From positions 744,001 through 808,000 of the forward strand of contig NZ_CP017671.1 in NCBI RefSeq assembly GCF_001874625.1: a stretch of 64,000 nucleotides of DNA, given 5' to 3'. Positions 19,189 through 28,698 of the stretch are shown in pieces. Within the stretch, counting starts at the first letter, position 1, and every line of letters begins with the position of its first letter. The notes below the pieces were generated by a model, which saw only the letters and a program-made list of their open reading frames with translations, searched no databases and was not told the DNA's origin. The DNA is from Providencia rettgeri (lineage in GTDB: Bacteria; Pseudomonadota; Gammaproteobacteria; Enterobacterales; Enterobacteriaceae). Both the position numbers and the translations under genes were made by a program.

Positions 19189-19656
19189 TTAATTGAGCTG
19201 CTCTAAATGACGGTTAATTTCATTTTGAATACTCGCTGAGGAACTATTTTTATTAAACTTCAGCATAGTAATTGCCTTCTCATGTTCATTCATATCGGTA
19301 AATAATGTTGAGCTCAAAGGCTTTGATTGTTGAAAATCTTTAGATTGGCTTTTGTGATTTAAAATTGCTTGCCTCATTGTTGGTGACGTATTGTTTTTAG
19401 TAAAACTAAGGGCAACAGCCGCTTTAGCATGGCTATCTAATTCAGAAAAACTTAATCCTTGGTTAATGGCTTTTTTTGTATTAATTCCAGCTTGATTAAG
19501 GTGGTTATTAATCGCCTTTTGAGTCGATACAGATGTGCTATTCTCAGTAAATGAAAGCGCCGTTGCCGCATTTTTATGTATATTATTTTCAGGTTTTGCG
19601 TAAGCCATATTAGCAGTGACAACGATAAGCCCTAAAGTCAAAATAACTTTTTTCAT
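19189..19656 (-). CDS. SilE/PcoE-like periplasmic protein with ligand-poor repeats
   Basis: 155 residues. A signal peptide ends near AYA (about residue 20). The mature part has three imperfect repeats of about 30 residues: HKNAATALSFTENSTS, HAKAAVALSFTKNNTS and HEKAITMLKFNKNSSS, each followed by an A/E-I-x-x-H element. The pattern, and the stretch MNEHEKA, recall the metal-binding SilE/PcoE proteins, where repeats read HExAxxAHExM...HQxM...HxxM. Here most of those His and Met positions are Leu, Thr, Ala or Gln. The position (downstream of cusS, same strand) is that of silE. A CusR-like box lies 82 bp upstream. Family membership is inferred and the role is unknown. Confidence 0.72.
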   Translation of the reverse strand: MKKVILTLGLIVVTANMAYAKPENNIHKNAATALSFTENSTSVSTQKAINNHLNQAGINTKKAINQGLSFSELDSHAKAAVALSFTKNNTSPTMRQAILNHKSQSKDFQQSKPLSSTLFTDMNEHEKAITMLKFNKNSSSASIQNEINRHLEQLN

Positions 19657-19737
19657 GATAAATCCTTATTAAAATAAAACAGAATAACTTTCTATATGGT
19701 TATAATAAGGGTTTATTTCTGTCTAATACCTGACAGA

Positions 19738-19759
19738 AAAATGACAAATCTGCCATTTT
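19738..19759 (-). promoter_or_regulatory. Imperfect CusR box before the SilE-like gene
   Basis: AAAATGACAA-AT-CTGCCATTTT differs from the perfect box at 21919-21940 at two positions (CTGC for TTGT). It lies in the 129-bp gap between cusS and the SilE-like gene, properly placed to regulate the latter. Confidence 0.68.
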
Positions 19760-19785
19760 TCTTTTTTAACTCTAAATGAGAAATT

Positions 19786-21174
19786 TTATATATTATTAGG
19801 AAGGAAAATTGTAAAACGGGTAGAATACTCATCTGAAGCAATCTGAATAGATCCTTTATGTGCAAGTATAATTGATTTCACAATCGCTAAACCAATTCCA
19901 CTCCCCTCATTTTTTCTTTGCCTTGATTTATCCACCCGATAAAAGCGATCAAATAACTTAGGGAGATGTTCTTCAGGGATTTTTTTACCTGGGTTACTAA
20001 TGATAATCTCAATTCCACCTTTGACATTTGCCAAATTTATACTGACGGAATCACCTTTTGGCGTATAGCGGATGCCATTCGAAATTAAATTGGTAATTGC
20101 TCGACGAAGCATGTTTTTATCTGCAAAAATAGGGTTTGCTTCACCAATAAGTTTTAATTGAATTTCATTGTCTTCTGCTAAAAACTCAAAGTAATCAAGA
20201 ATTAAAGTTATTTCCTCCTTAAGATTGATCTGTTTTTTCTCTGGGATCAATCGGTTATCATCGGCTTGCGCCAGAAATAACATGTCTGAGATCATCCGTG
20301 ATAGTCGATTATATTCTTCCAAGTTTGAATAAAGCACCTCGACTAATTCTTCCTTTGTTCGATTTTTATTTAAAGATATTTGTGTTTCAGTCATTAAATT
20401 AGTGATAGGAGTGCGCATTTCATGGGCTATATCCGCTGAAAAATTGGTTTGCCTGACAAAAACATCTTCAATTTTAACCAACATTTGGTTAAATGAAATA
20501 GTTAATTGTTTTAGTTCTTTAGGGACAGCGGTTGGGTCTAAGCGAATACTTAAATTCTCTGAGGTGACATTTTTTATTTCATCACTGACATCTTTAAGTG
20601 GTTTCAACCCTTTGATAACAAGAAAATAAACAATAGAAACGGTTAAAAAACATAGCAAAACCGCACTGATAATTAAATTATTTATTAGTGAATTAAGGTA
20701 ATCATGATGGAAATTTAAGGATAAAGCTGTTACTAGCCGATATTTTTTTGCTTCTGAAGGGCCACTGATTTGAATATAGCTTTCTGACAGGCGGTAATTT
20801 TTAAGGTAGAGGTCTTTATTGCTTTTGCTAGGGTCATAATTTTTTAAGTGGGAAATAAGTTCTGTTGTTGCATTCGGTGATGTTAATACCTTTCCATTAT
20901 TGTCACTCAAATAAACCACAATATCTTGATGTTCATTAATAATAGTTCTGATCAGTGTATATTGCTCATCTTGTGAGCCAGCATTTTCGTTTAATAAACT
21001 GTGGATCGTTAAATTAATTTGGTTGAGTGTATATTCATCTTGCTGTTTAAAATGCAAAACGACAGAGTTGATCATAAGCCAGCTAAATAATAACAATGCA
21101 AGGGAAAGGGTGATGCTGATCAAGAAAATAAGCCGAGCAGAAATAGAGATCGGGGAGCGAAATAGCTTATTCAT
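19786..21174 (-). CDS. cusS: Heavy-metal sensor histidine kinase CusS
   Basis: 462 residues from ATG 21174. The TTG at 21189 is an alternative but gives a less natural N-terminus. An inner-membrane sensor of periplasmic Cu(I)/Ag(I). It has a membrane segment at about 12-38, a periplasmic domain, a second segment at about 165-190, HAMP, the phospho-accepting His in [13 protein letters not shown], an N-box ([11 protein letters not shown]) and a G-box ([12 protein letters not shown]). The start overlaps the end of cusR by 8 bp, so the pair is coupled. Confidence 0.94.
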   Translation of the reverse strand: MNKLFRSPISISARLIFLISITLSLALLLFSWLMINSVVLHFKQQDEYTLNQINLTIHSLLNENAGSQDEQYTLIRTIINEHQDIVVYLSDNNGKVLTSPNATTELISHLKNYDPSKSNKDLYLKNYRLSESYIQISGPSEAKKYRLVTALSLNFHHDYLNSLINNLIISAVLLCFLTVSIVYFLVIKGLKPLKDVSDEIKNVTSENLSIRLDPTAVPKELKQLTISFNQMLVKIEDVFVRQTNFSADIAHEMRTPITNLMTETQISLNKNRTKEELVEVLYSNLEEYNRLSRMISDMLFLAQADDNRLIPEKKQINLKEEITLILDYFEFLAEDNEIQLKLIGEANPIFADKNMLRRAITNLISNGIRYTPKGDSVSINLANVKGGIEIIISNPGKKIPEEHLPKLFDRFYRVDKSRQRKNEGSGIGLAIVKSIILAHKGSIQIASDEYSTRFTIFLPNNI

Positions 21175-21850
21175 TTTCTGGGATCTCAAGTAAATACCCC
21201 ATACCCCTAATGGTATGGATCAGTTTCGGTTCGTAATTATGATCGATTTTTGATCTTAAACGCTTAATCGCGACATCAATAACATTGGTGTCGCTATCAA
21301 AATTCATGTCCCATACTTTTGATGCAATTAAAGAGCGTGATAGCACTTCGCCTTGATGTAGAACAAAAAACTCAAGCAAAGCAAATTCTTTACTCGTTAA
21401 ATTAATTTTTTCATTAGACCGAGTGACTCGCCTTTTAATTAAATCAACATGCAAATCAGCAATAGAAAATTGAGTTTTTTGAATATTATTATTTCCTCGA
21501 CGTAAAAGAGTTCTAACACGAGCAAGTAATTCAGAAAAATCGAAAGGTTTTACAAGATAATCGTCAGCGCCAAGTTCAAGGCCTTTCACTCGATGCTCAA
21601 CATTACCTAATGCAGTTAACATTAATATAGGAGTGTTATTGCCAATAGTACGTAGGTTTTTCGCTATTTCCCAACCGTTAATATCAGGCAACATGACATC
21701 AAGGATGATGAGGTCATACTCTTCTGTTGTTGCCATATGAAGCCCCGTAATACCATTTTCTATCGCATCGACAATAAAACCAGATTCAGTTAACCCTTTT
21801 GATAAATATTCTCTGGTTTTATGTTCATCTTCTACAATAAGTAATTTCAC
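21167..21850 (-). CDS. cusR: Copper/silver response regulator CusR
   Basis: 227 residues, the family length. OmpR-type regulator: acidic residues VEDE near the N-terminus, D51 in [15 protein letters not shown] and Lys in [20 protein letters not shown], then a winged helix ending [12 protein letters not shown]. Activated by CusS, it should bind the palindrome in the cusR-cusC gap. It is divergent from cusCFBA, as in E. coli and the sil locus. Confidence 0.95.
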   Translation of the reverse strand: MKLLIVEDEHKTREYLSKGLTESGFIVDAIENGITGLHMATTEEYDLIILDVMLPDINGWEIAKNLRTIGNNTPILMLTALGNVEHRVKGLELGADDYLVKPFDFSELLARVRTLLRRGNNNIQKTQFSIADLHVDLIKRRVTRSNEKINLTSKEFALLEFFVLHQGEVLSRSLIASKVWDMNFDSDTNVIDVAIKRLRSKIDHNYEPKLIHTIRGMGYLLEIPENE

Positions 21851-21918
21851 AAGTACCTCAAAGCTGAGTTGGAGCTATTTTATCCAGCTTTATTCTAAGC
21901 ATTGAAACCAACAAATGT

Positions 21919-21940
21919 AAAATGACAAATTTGTCATTTT
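21919..21940. promoter_or_regulatory. CusR box in the cusR-cusC divergent promoter
   Basis: A perfect palindrome AAAATGACAA-AT-TTGTCATTTT identical in form to the known E. coli CusR box. It lies about 70 bp from cusR and 72 bp from cusC, so it can serve both directions. Confidence 0.88.
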
Positions 21941-22012
21941 CATGTCATGAATCTAACAGGAGGTGTTTTTTACCATAGCAATAATTTTAATTACTAGGGG
22001 CGTGGCTATACC

Positions 22013-23407
22013 ATGTTTTCACCAAAAATATTACTGATAGCTCATGCTCTAATTTTAACAGGGTGCGTCTCTCTCGCTCCTGAATATCAGCGCCCAAAGT
22101 CTAATGTACCAGAACAATTACATTCTGATTTAACGGCCGCTAGCAGAACAAGGGAATCGACATTTTCTATACCTAGCTGGCAAGCGTTTATTCAAGACCC
22201 GCAAATGAAAAGGGTGATACAGACAGCCCTTGAAAAGAACAGTGACCTTTATCTTGCCGCATTAGATGTGGAAGAAGCTCGTGTTCGTTTTGGCTTGTCT
22301 CAGGCTGAAAAGTACCCACAAATTAGCTCATCAGCGAGTGGTGATTATAACCAGTCACTGAATTCTGATTCATCTCTGAATAAAAAATACAGTGCGGGTA
22401 TTGATATTAGTTATGAGCTCGATTTTTTTGGTCGTATTAAGAATTTATCAGAAGCTGATAAAGCAAAATTCCTTTCTTCTAAAGAAATGAGCCGAGCTAC
22501 ACAAATTTTAACGATTAAGGCTGTCGCTGACGCATATTTAGATGTGGTATACAACCAACAACTTTTATTAATTGCTCAAGAAACAAAAAACAGTTATCTC
22601 AACAGCCAATCTATTGTGAGGCAAAAAGTTGCAGCAGGAAATGCGACACTATCAGATTTAGAGCAAGCGAAAGGGCAAGTTCAATCCATTGAAATTAGTA
22701 TAGAAAAAATTAATAGTGAAATAGTAAGAAATGAAAACTTAGTCAATTTCTTGACGCATGATTACGCTGAGAAAATAAAAATAGCCTCAACGAGCTATGA
22801 GCCAAAGTATCCACTTATTATAACCCCCTCAAATATACCTTCTGAAATGTTATTAAAAAGGCCTGATATTATGGCGGCAGAGCAAAATATTATTTCAGAA
22901 AATGCGAATATTGGTGTAGCAAGAGCGGCATTCTTCCCTTCTATTTCTTTCAATACTGGCATTGAGAATAGTAATGACTCTTTGTCGGGACTATTTGATT
23001 CCTCGAATGGTATTTGGAATTTTATTCCTAAAATTACACTCCCTATTTTTACTGGTGGTACAAATAGCCGAAATTTAGAGCTAGCGACTATTCGCAAAAA
23101 TAAAGCAATTGTTAATTACGAGAAAAATATCCAAGTGGCTTTTCGTGAAGTGAAAGATGCGTTGGTGATTAAATCTAGTTTAGAAAAACAAATATTCTCT
23201 CAAAAGCAGTATGTCAAAACGTTAGAACATGTATTGGCTCAAAAACAAGCTAGTTACCAATATGGCAGTTTAAGCTATTTAGATGTTCTTGAATCACAAA
23301 GAATTTTATTTACAGAGCAACAGAATTTATTGATGTTGAAAATAGAGCAGCAGAAGAATGAAGTGAATTTATTCTCTGCATTAGGTGGCGGACAAATAGG
23401 ATCGTAA
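22013..23407 (+). CDS. cusC: Outer-membrane efflux lipoprotein CusC
   Basis: 464 residues. A signal with lipobox LILTGC predicts lipidation at C18. A TolC-like outer membrane factor with two repeated coiled-coil hairpins (for example LSQAEKYPQISSSASGDYNQ and VARAAFFPSISFNTGIE), the exit duct of the CusCBA tripartite pump. It is the first gene of cusCFBA, with cusF starting 2 bp after its stop. Confidence 0.94.
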   Translation: MFSPKILLIAHALILTGCVSLAPEYQRPKSNVPEQLHSDLTAASRTRESTFSIPSWQAFIQDPQMKRVIQTALEKNSDLYLAALDVEEARVRFGLSQAEKYPQISSSASGDYNQSLNSDSSLNKKYSAGIDISYELDFFGRIKNLSEADKAKFLSSKEMSRATQILTIKAVADAYLDVVYNQQLLLIAQETKNSYLNSQSIVRQKVAAGNATLSDLEQAKGQVQSIEISIEKINSEIVRNENLVNFLTHDYAEKIKIASTSYEPKYPLIITPSNIPSEMLLKRPDIMAAEQNIISENANIGVARAAFFPSISFNTGIENSNDSLSGLFDSSNGIWNFIPKITLPIFTGGTNSRNLELATIRKNKAIVNYEKNIQVAFREVKDALVIKSSLEKQIFSQKQYVKTLEHVLAQKQASYQYGSLSYLDVLESQRILFTEQQNLLMLKIEQQKNEVNLFSALGGGQIGS

Positions 23408-23409
23408 AC

Positions 23410-23751
23410 ATGAAAAATTTGAATAAAGTTATTTTTGCCCTTTCGATAGGGATGTTCACAACGATAGGTTACGCAAATACAGCGGAGCACGATCATTCTG
23501 TTTACCCAGAAAAAGTTGCTGAGCCGGTTATTAACACAGAAGGTAAGTTAATTGCGATTGATAAAGCGAATAAAAAACTAACAATTAACCACCAAGCAAT
23601 TGAAAGTATTGGTTGGCCACCAATGACTATGCGTTTTACCTATGAAGATGAAAATATGATTAAAGGTTTACAAGAGAATGATGAACTAACGTTTTCTTTT
23701 TCTCAAAAAGGCAACCTTTCCATATTGAAATCAATCGAAAAGATAAATTAA
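23410..23751 (+). CDS. cusF: Periplasmic Cu(I)/Ag(I) chaperone CusF
   Basis: 113 residues with a signal peptide ending near GYA (about residue 22). The small OB-fold domain has the full metal site HQAIESIGWPPMTMRF: one His, the cation-pi Trp 8 residues on, and two Met at +3 and +5 from the Trp, the spacing known from E. coli CusF (H36, W44, M47, M49). It hands metal to CusB. Confidence 0.94.
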   Translation: MKNLNKVIFALSIGMFTTIGYANTAEHDHSVYPEKVAEPVINTEGKLIAIDKANKKLTINHQAIESIGWPPMTMRFTYEDENMIKGLQENDELTFSFSQKGNLSILKSIEKIN

Positions 23752-23768
23752 ATAGATAGAGAGATGTT

Positions 23769-25037
23769 ATGTCATTAGTCAACCTGGCCAAATTACTGCT
23801 TGTGGTTATTTTATCGAGTGCGATTTCAATTTTATTTTACCGTTATTTCTTTGTAGATGAAAAACTGGTACAGGAAACTGAAAAACAAGAGCGCACCGTT
23901 TTATATTGGTATGACCCGATGTACCCAAATACTAAATTTGAGCAGCCGGGTAAGTCTCCTTTTATGGATATGGACTTAGTACCTAAATATGCGGATGAGA
24001 ATTTAGCTTCAGCAGATAGTAAAGGGGTCACTATTAACCCAACACAAACGCAAAATTTAGGTGTAAAAACAGTGGCTGTGAAATGGGGAAAATTAAACTA
24101 TGACTTAACATTTCCTGCTGAAATTGTATTTAATGACCACCAATTTGCCATCGTACAAGCACGGGAAAGTGGTTTTGTCGAAAAAGTTTATCCATTTACG
24201 GTGGGGGAGCAGATCCAAAAAGGAGAAGCTATCGCTGAGTTAACCATCCCTGCATGGGTCGAAGCTCAAAGTGAATATCTCGCCTTGAAGCAGATGGGCG
24301 TTCCACAAACAGATCTTAATAGCGTGCTTGAACGCCTACGTTTAAATGGCATGCCAGAAAATTCAATTGCTCAATTTATTAAAAGTAGCAAAGTACAAAC
24401 TCGTTTTATCATCAAAGCGCCTATTTCAGGGGTGATTACAGCACTAAATCTACGCCTTGGAATGAATGTGACAAAAGAAGGAGTTATTGCTCAAATTCAA
24501 GGAACAACTCCATTATGGTTGAATGCATCTATTTCACAATCAACAGCAGAATTGTTGAATAAAGAGGTTCAATTTTCTGTTGCTATTCCTGCTTATCCTA
24601 ATCACCAATTTAAAGTAAATAACTGGTTGATATTACCGAGTGCTGATGCGGCTAGCCGGACTATTAATATTCGTGCAGAAATTACAAATGGGGAAAATTT
24701 ATTAAAACCTGGGATGACTGCTTATTTAAATTTAGTCGCTGAAGATAAAGAAAGTCTATTAATTCCTTCTCAGGCGATAGTGGATTCAGGTAAAGAACAA
24801 CATGTGATTGCGGTAGGGAAAGACGGTGAGTTTATCCCGAAAAAAGTTCGGGTCATCAAGGAATCTCAACAAATGACAGCCATATCTGAAGGTTTACAAG
24901 TTGGAGAGCCTATAGTGACTCAAGGTATTTTCCTTATTGATTCTGAAGCCAATATTGCTGGTGCATTAGCACGAATGGAAGCACTTTCTGAGCAAGCCAC
25001 ACCATCTAATCATTCATCACATAAATCTCAGGAGTAG
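23769..25037 (+). CDS. cusB: Efflux RND periplasmic adaptor CusB
   Basis: 422 residues with an N-terminal membrane anchor (about 7-26). A Met-rich heavy-metal-binding segment follows (YWYDPMYPNTKFEQPGKSPF then MDMDLVPKY), then barrel-sandwich, helical hairpin and beta-barrel adaptor domains (FIIKAPISGVITALNLRLGM). It links CusA to CusC and takes Cu/Ag from CusF. The C-terminus is Ser/His-rich (NHSSHKSQE). cusA starts 3 bp downstream. Confidence 0.94.
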   Translation: MSLVNLAKLLLVVILSSAISILFYRYFFVDEKLVQETEKQERTVLYWYDPMYPNTKFEQPGKSPFMDMDLVPKYADENLASADSKGVTINPTQTQNLGVKTVAVKWGKLNYDLTFPAEIVFNDHQFAIVQARESGFVEKVYPFTVGEQIQKGEAIAELTIPAWVEAQSEYLALKQMGVPQTDLNSVLERLRLNGMPENSIAQFIKSSKVQTRFIIKAPISGVITALNLRLGMNVTKEGVIAQIQGTTPLWLNASISQSTAELLNKEVQFSVAIPAYPNHQFKVNNWLILPSADAASRTINIRAEITNGENLLKPGMTAYLNLVAEDKESLLIPSQAIVDSGKEQHVIAVGKDGEFIPKKVRVIKESQQMTAISEGLQVGEPIVTQGIFLIDSEANIAGALARMEALSEQATPSNHSSHKSQE

Positions 25038-25040
25038 ACT

Positions 25041-28000
25041 ATGTTGGAATGGATTATAAGACGCTCAGTAGCTAATCGGTTCTTGGTATTAATGGGGGTA
25101 GTTTTTTTAGTTATTGCAGGCCTCTGGAGTATTCGCCATACACCAGTTGATGCCTTGCCTGACTTATCCGATGTTCAAGTCATTATTAAAACGACCTATC
25201 CGGGTCAGGCTCCACAGTTAGTTGAAAACCAAGTTACTTACCCAATAACTACCACGATGTTATCTGTACCAGGTGCCAAAACAGTACGAGGTTTTTCTGC
25301 ATTTGGTGATTCATATGTTTATGTTATTTTTGAAGATAATACTGATTTGTACTGGGCTCGTTCAAGGGTTTTGGAGTATTTAAATCAGGTTCAAACTAAG
25401 TTACCTAAAGGGGCAGTCGCATCGATTGGACCAGATGCGACAGGGGTAGGCTGGGTTTTTGAATATGCTTTAGTCGATAAAACTGGAAAGCATAATCTAG
25501 CTGAATTACGTTCATTACAAGATTGGTTTTTGAAGTATGAATTAAAAGCGCTGCCTAATGTTTCGGAAGTAGCAACCGTTGGTGGTGTGGTGAAATCATA
25601 CCAAATAGTGGTTGACCCTCTGAAGCTTGCCCAGTTCTCAATTACTTTACCTGAGATAAAACAATCGGTAGAGATGGCTAACCAAGAAGCTGGGGGCTCT
25701 TCAATTGAGATTGCTGAAGCTGAGTATATGGTTAGAGCTAGTGGCTATCTTCAGTCACTGGATGATTTTAATAAAATTTACCTGAAAACATCTGAAAGTG
25801 GCATCCCTATTTATTTACAAGATGTTGCTCGAGTACAAGAAGGCCCTGAGATGCGCCGTGGGGTCGCGGAGCTGAATGGTGAGGGGGAAGTTGTTGGTGG
25901 AATAATTTTACTTCGCTCAGGTGAAAATGCACGTGATGTTATCCAAGATGTAAAACAAAAACTTGATGATTTAAAAGCTAGCTTACCCGAAGGTATTGAA
26001 ATCATCACAACCTATGATAGAAGCATATTAATTGATAATGCTATAGATAATTTAAGTTATAAATTACTGGAAGAATTTATTGTTGTAGCCCTCGTCTGTG
26101 CCGTTTTTTTATGGCACTTTCGTTCGGCATTAGTGGCTATTATTTCTTTACCGCTTGGTTTATTTATTGCTTTTATTGTAATGCGCTATCAAGGAATAAA
26201 TGCAAATATTATGTCGTTAGGGGGGATTGCAATTGCGATTGGTGCGATGGTTGACGCTGCAATCGTGATGATAGAGAACGCCCATAAAAAATTAGAAAAA
26301 TGGCAACACCAAAATGAAGGTAAAATACTCGATAATGCTCAGCGTTGGAAACTTATAACTGATTCCGCTGTGGAAGTTGGGCCTGCCTTATTCATTAGTT
26401 TATTAATTATCACTCTTTCTTTTATCCCTATTTTTACGTTAGAAGGGCAAGAAGGACGGTTATTTGGACCACTTGCGTTTACAAAAACCTATGCAATGGC
26501 TGGGGCAGCTGCCTTAGCATTAATAGTGATCCCCATTTTAATGGGGTATTGGATCCGCGGTAATATTCCAAATGAAAATAAAAACCCACTTAACCGTTGG
26601 CTTATCTCACTGTATAGCCCTATTTTGCTTAAGGTTTTAGCATGGCCGAAAACGACATTATTAATCGGTTTTTTAACACTATTTACCGTGATATGGCCGT
26701 TAAAGCATTTAGGCGGTGAATTCTTACCATCAATTAATGAAGGCGACTTGTTATATATGCCTTCAACATTGCCGGGGGTTTCACCCGCTCAAGCTGCATT
26801 TTTATTACAGAACACCGATAAGCTTATAAAAACCATTCCTGAAGTAGACACTGTATTTGGCAAAGTTGGTAAAGCTGAGACGGCAACAGACTCCGCTCCT
26901 ATGGAAATGATTGAAACGACAATTCGTTTGAAACCACAATCACAGTGGCGAGAAGGGATGACGCTTGAAAAAATCATTGACGAATTAGATGAAACAGTTC
27001 GTTTACCAGGGGTTGCAAACCTATGGGTTCCACCAATTCGTAACCGGATCGATATGCTTTCAACGGGGGTAAAAAGCCCTATCGGGATTAAAGTTTCAGG
27101 TAAAGATCTCCAAGAAATTGATGCTTTAGCGCAAGAAATTGAAAAAGTAACTAAATCTGTGCCCGGTGTTGTTTCTGTATTAGCAGAAAGGTTGGTTGGT
27201 GGCCGCTATATTGATGTCAAGATTGATAGAGAAAAAGCCGCCCGTTATGGAATGAGTATTAGCGATGTACAAGTGTATATATCGATGGCGACAGGGGGGG
27301 AAATGATTGGTGAAACGGTAGAAGGTATTGAACGTTATCCCATAAGTCTAAGATATCCACAGGATCATCGAAATAGTGTTTCCGCATTGAAATTATTACC
27401 GATTTTAACGCCAAGTAAGCAACAAATTGTACTGAGTGATGTCGCCGATGTGGCTGTCAATATGGGGGCACCTATGTTGAAAACAGAAAATGCACGTCCA
27501 ACAAGTTGGATTTATATTGACGCACGAGACCGCGATATGGTTTCTGTTATTAAAGATATTGATGCCGCAATAAAAGATAACATCCAAATGAAGCCGGGGT
27601 TGAGTTATTCATTTACAGGGCAATTTGAATTATTAGAAAGAGCTAACCAAAAGCTTATGCTAATGGTACCCGCAACTATTATGATCATTTTTGTGTTGTT
27701 GTATTTAGCTTTTAGGCGTTTCAGTGAAGCATTACTTATTTTACTCAGCCTACCTTTTGCTTTAGTCGGGGCTATTTGGTTCCTTTATTGGATGAATTTT
27801 AATTTATCCGTTGCGACGGGAACGGGGTTCATTGCATTGGCGGGCGTAGCCGCTGAGTTCGGTGTTGTTATGTTGATTTATTTAAGACATGCTATTGAAG
27901 ATAAAGAAAAAGTGCAAGGAATTAACCAGTTATCAAAACAAGATTTAGATAGTGCATTATATGAAGGTGCAGTACTTAGAGTCAGACCTAAAGCCATGAC

Positions 28001-28178
28001 GGTTGCGGTAATTTTAGCAGGTTTATTACCTATTTTATTAGGTACTGGAGTTGGCTCTGAAGTGATGAGTCGGATTGCAGCCCCCATGATTGGAGGAATG
28101 ATCACTGCACCATTATTATCGTTATTTATTATTCCTGCTGCATACAAACTAATTTGTCAGGCGCGCAATAAAAAATAG
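25041..28178 (+). CDS. cusA: Cu(I)/Ag(I) efflux RND permease CusA
   Basis: 1045 residues (1047 in E. coli). Heavy-metal RND proton antiporter of the inner membrane with 12 membrane segments and two large periplasmic loops. The three metal-site methionines fall at the same numbers as in E. coli: M573 ([10 protein letters not shown]), M623 ([10 protein letters not shown]) and M672 ([12 protein letters not shown]). The motif [19 protein letters not shown] in segment 4 carries the proton-relay Asp. It therefore looks fully functional for Cu/Ag. Confidence 0.96.
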   Translation: MLEWIIRRSVANRFLVLMGVVFLVIAGLWSIRHTPVDALPDLSDVQVIIKTTYPGQAPQLVENQVTYPITTTMLSVPGAKTVRGFSAFGDSYVYVIFEDNTDLYWARSRVLEYLNQVQTKLPKGAVASIGPDATGVGWVFEYALVDKTGKHNLAELRSLQDWFLKYELKALPNVSEVATVGGVVKSYQIVVDPLKLAQFSITLPEIKQSVEMANQEAGGSSIEIAEAEYMVRASGYLQSLDDFNKIYLKTSESGIPIYLQDVARVQEGPEMRRGVAELNGEGEVVGGIILLRSGENARDVIQDVKQKLDDLKASLPEGIEIITTYDRSILIDNAIDNLSYKLLEEFIVVALVCAVFLWHFRSALVAIISLPLGLFIAFIVMRYQGINANIMSLGGIAIAIGAMVDAAIVMIENAHKKLEKWQHQNEGKILDNAQRWKLITDSAVEVGPALFISLLIITLSFIPIFTLEGQEGRLFGPLAFTKTYAMAGAAALALIVIPILMGYWIRGNIPNENKNPLNRWLISLYSPILLKVLAWPKTTLLIGFLTLFTVIWPLKHLGGEFLPSINEGDLLYMPSTLPGVSPAQAAFLLQNTDKLIKTIPEVDTVFGKVGKAETATDSAPMEMIETTIRLKPQSQWREGMTLEKIIDELDETVRLPGVANLWVPPIRNRIDMLSTGVKSPIGIKVSGKDLQEIDALAQEIEKVTKSVPGVVSVLAERLVGGRYIDVKIDREKAARYGMSISDVQVYISMATGGEMIGETVEGIERYPISLRYPQDHRNSVSALKLLPILTPSKQQIVLSDVADVAVNMGAPMLKTENARPTSWIYIDARDRDMVSVIKDIDAAIKDNIQMKPGLSYSFTGQFELLERANQKLMLMVPATIMIIFVLLYLAFRRFSEALLILLSLPFALVGAIWFLYWMNFNLSVATGTGFIALAGVAAEFGVVMLIYLRHAIEDKEKVQGINQLSKQDLDSALYEGAVLRVRPKAMTVAVILAGLLPILLGTGVGSEVMSRIAAPMIGGMITAPLLSLFIIPAAYKLICQARNKK

Positions 28179-28221
28179 ATTTTTATAAATATTATTAGTG
28201 ATTATTTAAAAGGTGAACTGG

Positions 28222-28644
28222 ATGAAAAAACTAATTTTAAGTGGAATGTTATTACTGTCATTTTCGGCTTTTTCGCAAGCAGAAAGCGTACAATTGTATA
28301 AAGATGCAAACTGTGGCTGCTGCCAGTTATGGGGGGAAGCAATTAATAAAGCGGGCTATGATGTTGTTATTAATGAGATAAGTTATGATGAATTAAGCCA
28401 GTTAAATGATAAATTAAAGGTGCCTTATAATTTACGTAGCTGCCATATTGCTAAATATAAAGGGAAAGTGATTGTTGGTCATGTCCCTGTAAGTAGTCTT
28501 GACGCTATTGAATCACTCCCCGCGGATGTCGTTGGCATTTCGGTGCCGGGGATGCCAATTGGCAGTTTAGGGATGGAACAACCGGATGGCAGAACCCAGC
28601 CATATTCCGTCGTCCAATTTAAAGCGAATGGTGAATACCGTTAG
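28222..28644 (+). CDS. DUF411 periplasmic (putative metal-binding) protein
   Basis: 140 residues from ATG 28222. AGGTG at 28211 favours this start over GTG 28213. A signal peptide ends near SQA. The DUF411/CopG-type domain has a Cys cluster CGCC in KDANCGCCQLWGE and a further Cys in LRSCHIAKY, then GHVPVSSLDAI and GMPIGSLGMEQPDGRTQPY, all family hallmarks. Such genes often sit in copper and silver resistance clusters, and this one starts 43 bp after cusA. A role in binding or reducing Cu/Ag is inferred. Confidence 0.85.
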   Translation: MKKLILSGMLLLSFSAFSQAESVQLYKDANCGCCQLWGEAINKAGYDVVINEISYDELSQLNDKLKVPYNLRSCHIAKYKGKVIVGHVPVSSLDAIESLPADVVGISVPGMPIGSLGMEQPDGRTQPYSVVQFKANGEYR

Positions 28645-28657
28645 TTTTTATTATTAT

Positions 28658-28684
28658 CAAGTTGCAGATATACTCTGCAACTTG
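28658..28684. terminator. Inverted repeat between the cus operon and the aldo/keto reductase
   Basis: A perfect 10-bp stem CAAGTTGCAG / CTGCAACTTG has a 7-nt loop between convergent genes. There is no clear T-run on either side, so termination efficiency is uncertain. Confidence 0.5.
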
Positions 28685-28698
28685 CCTTAAGAAGCAAT

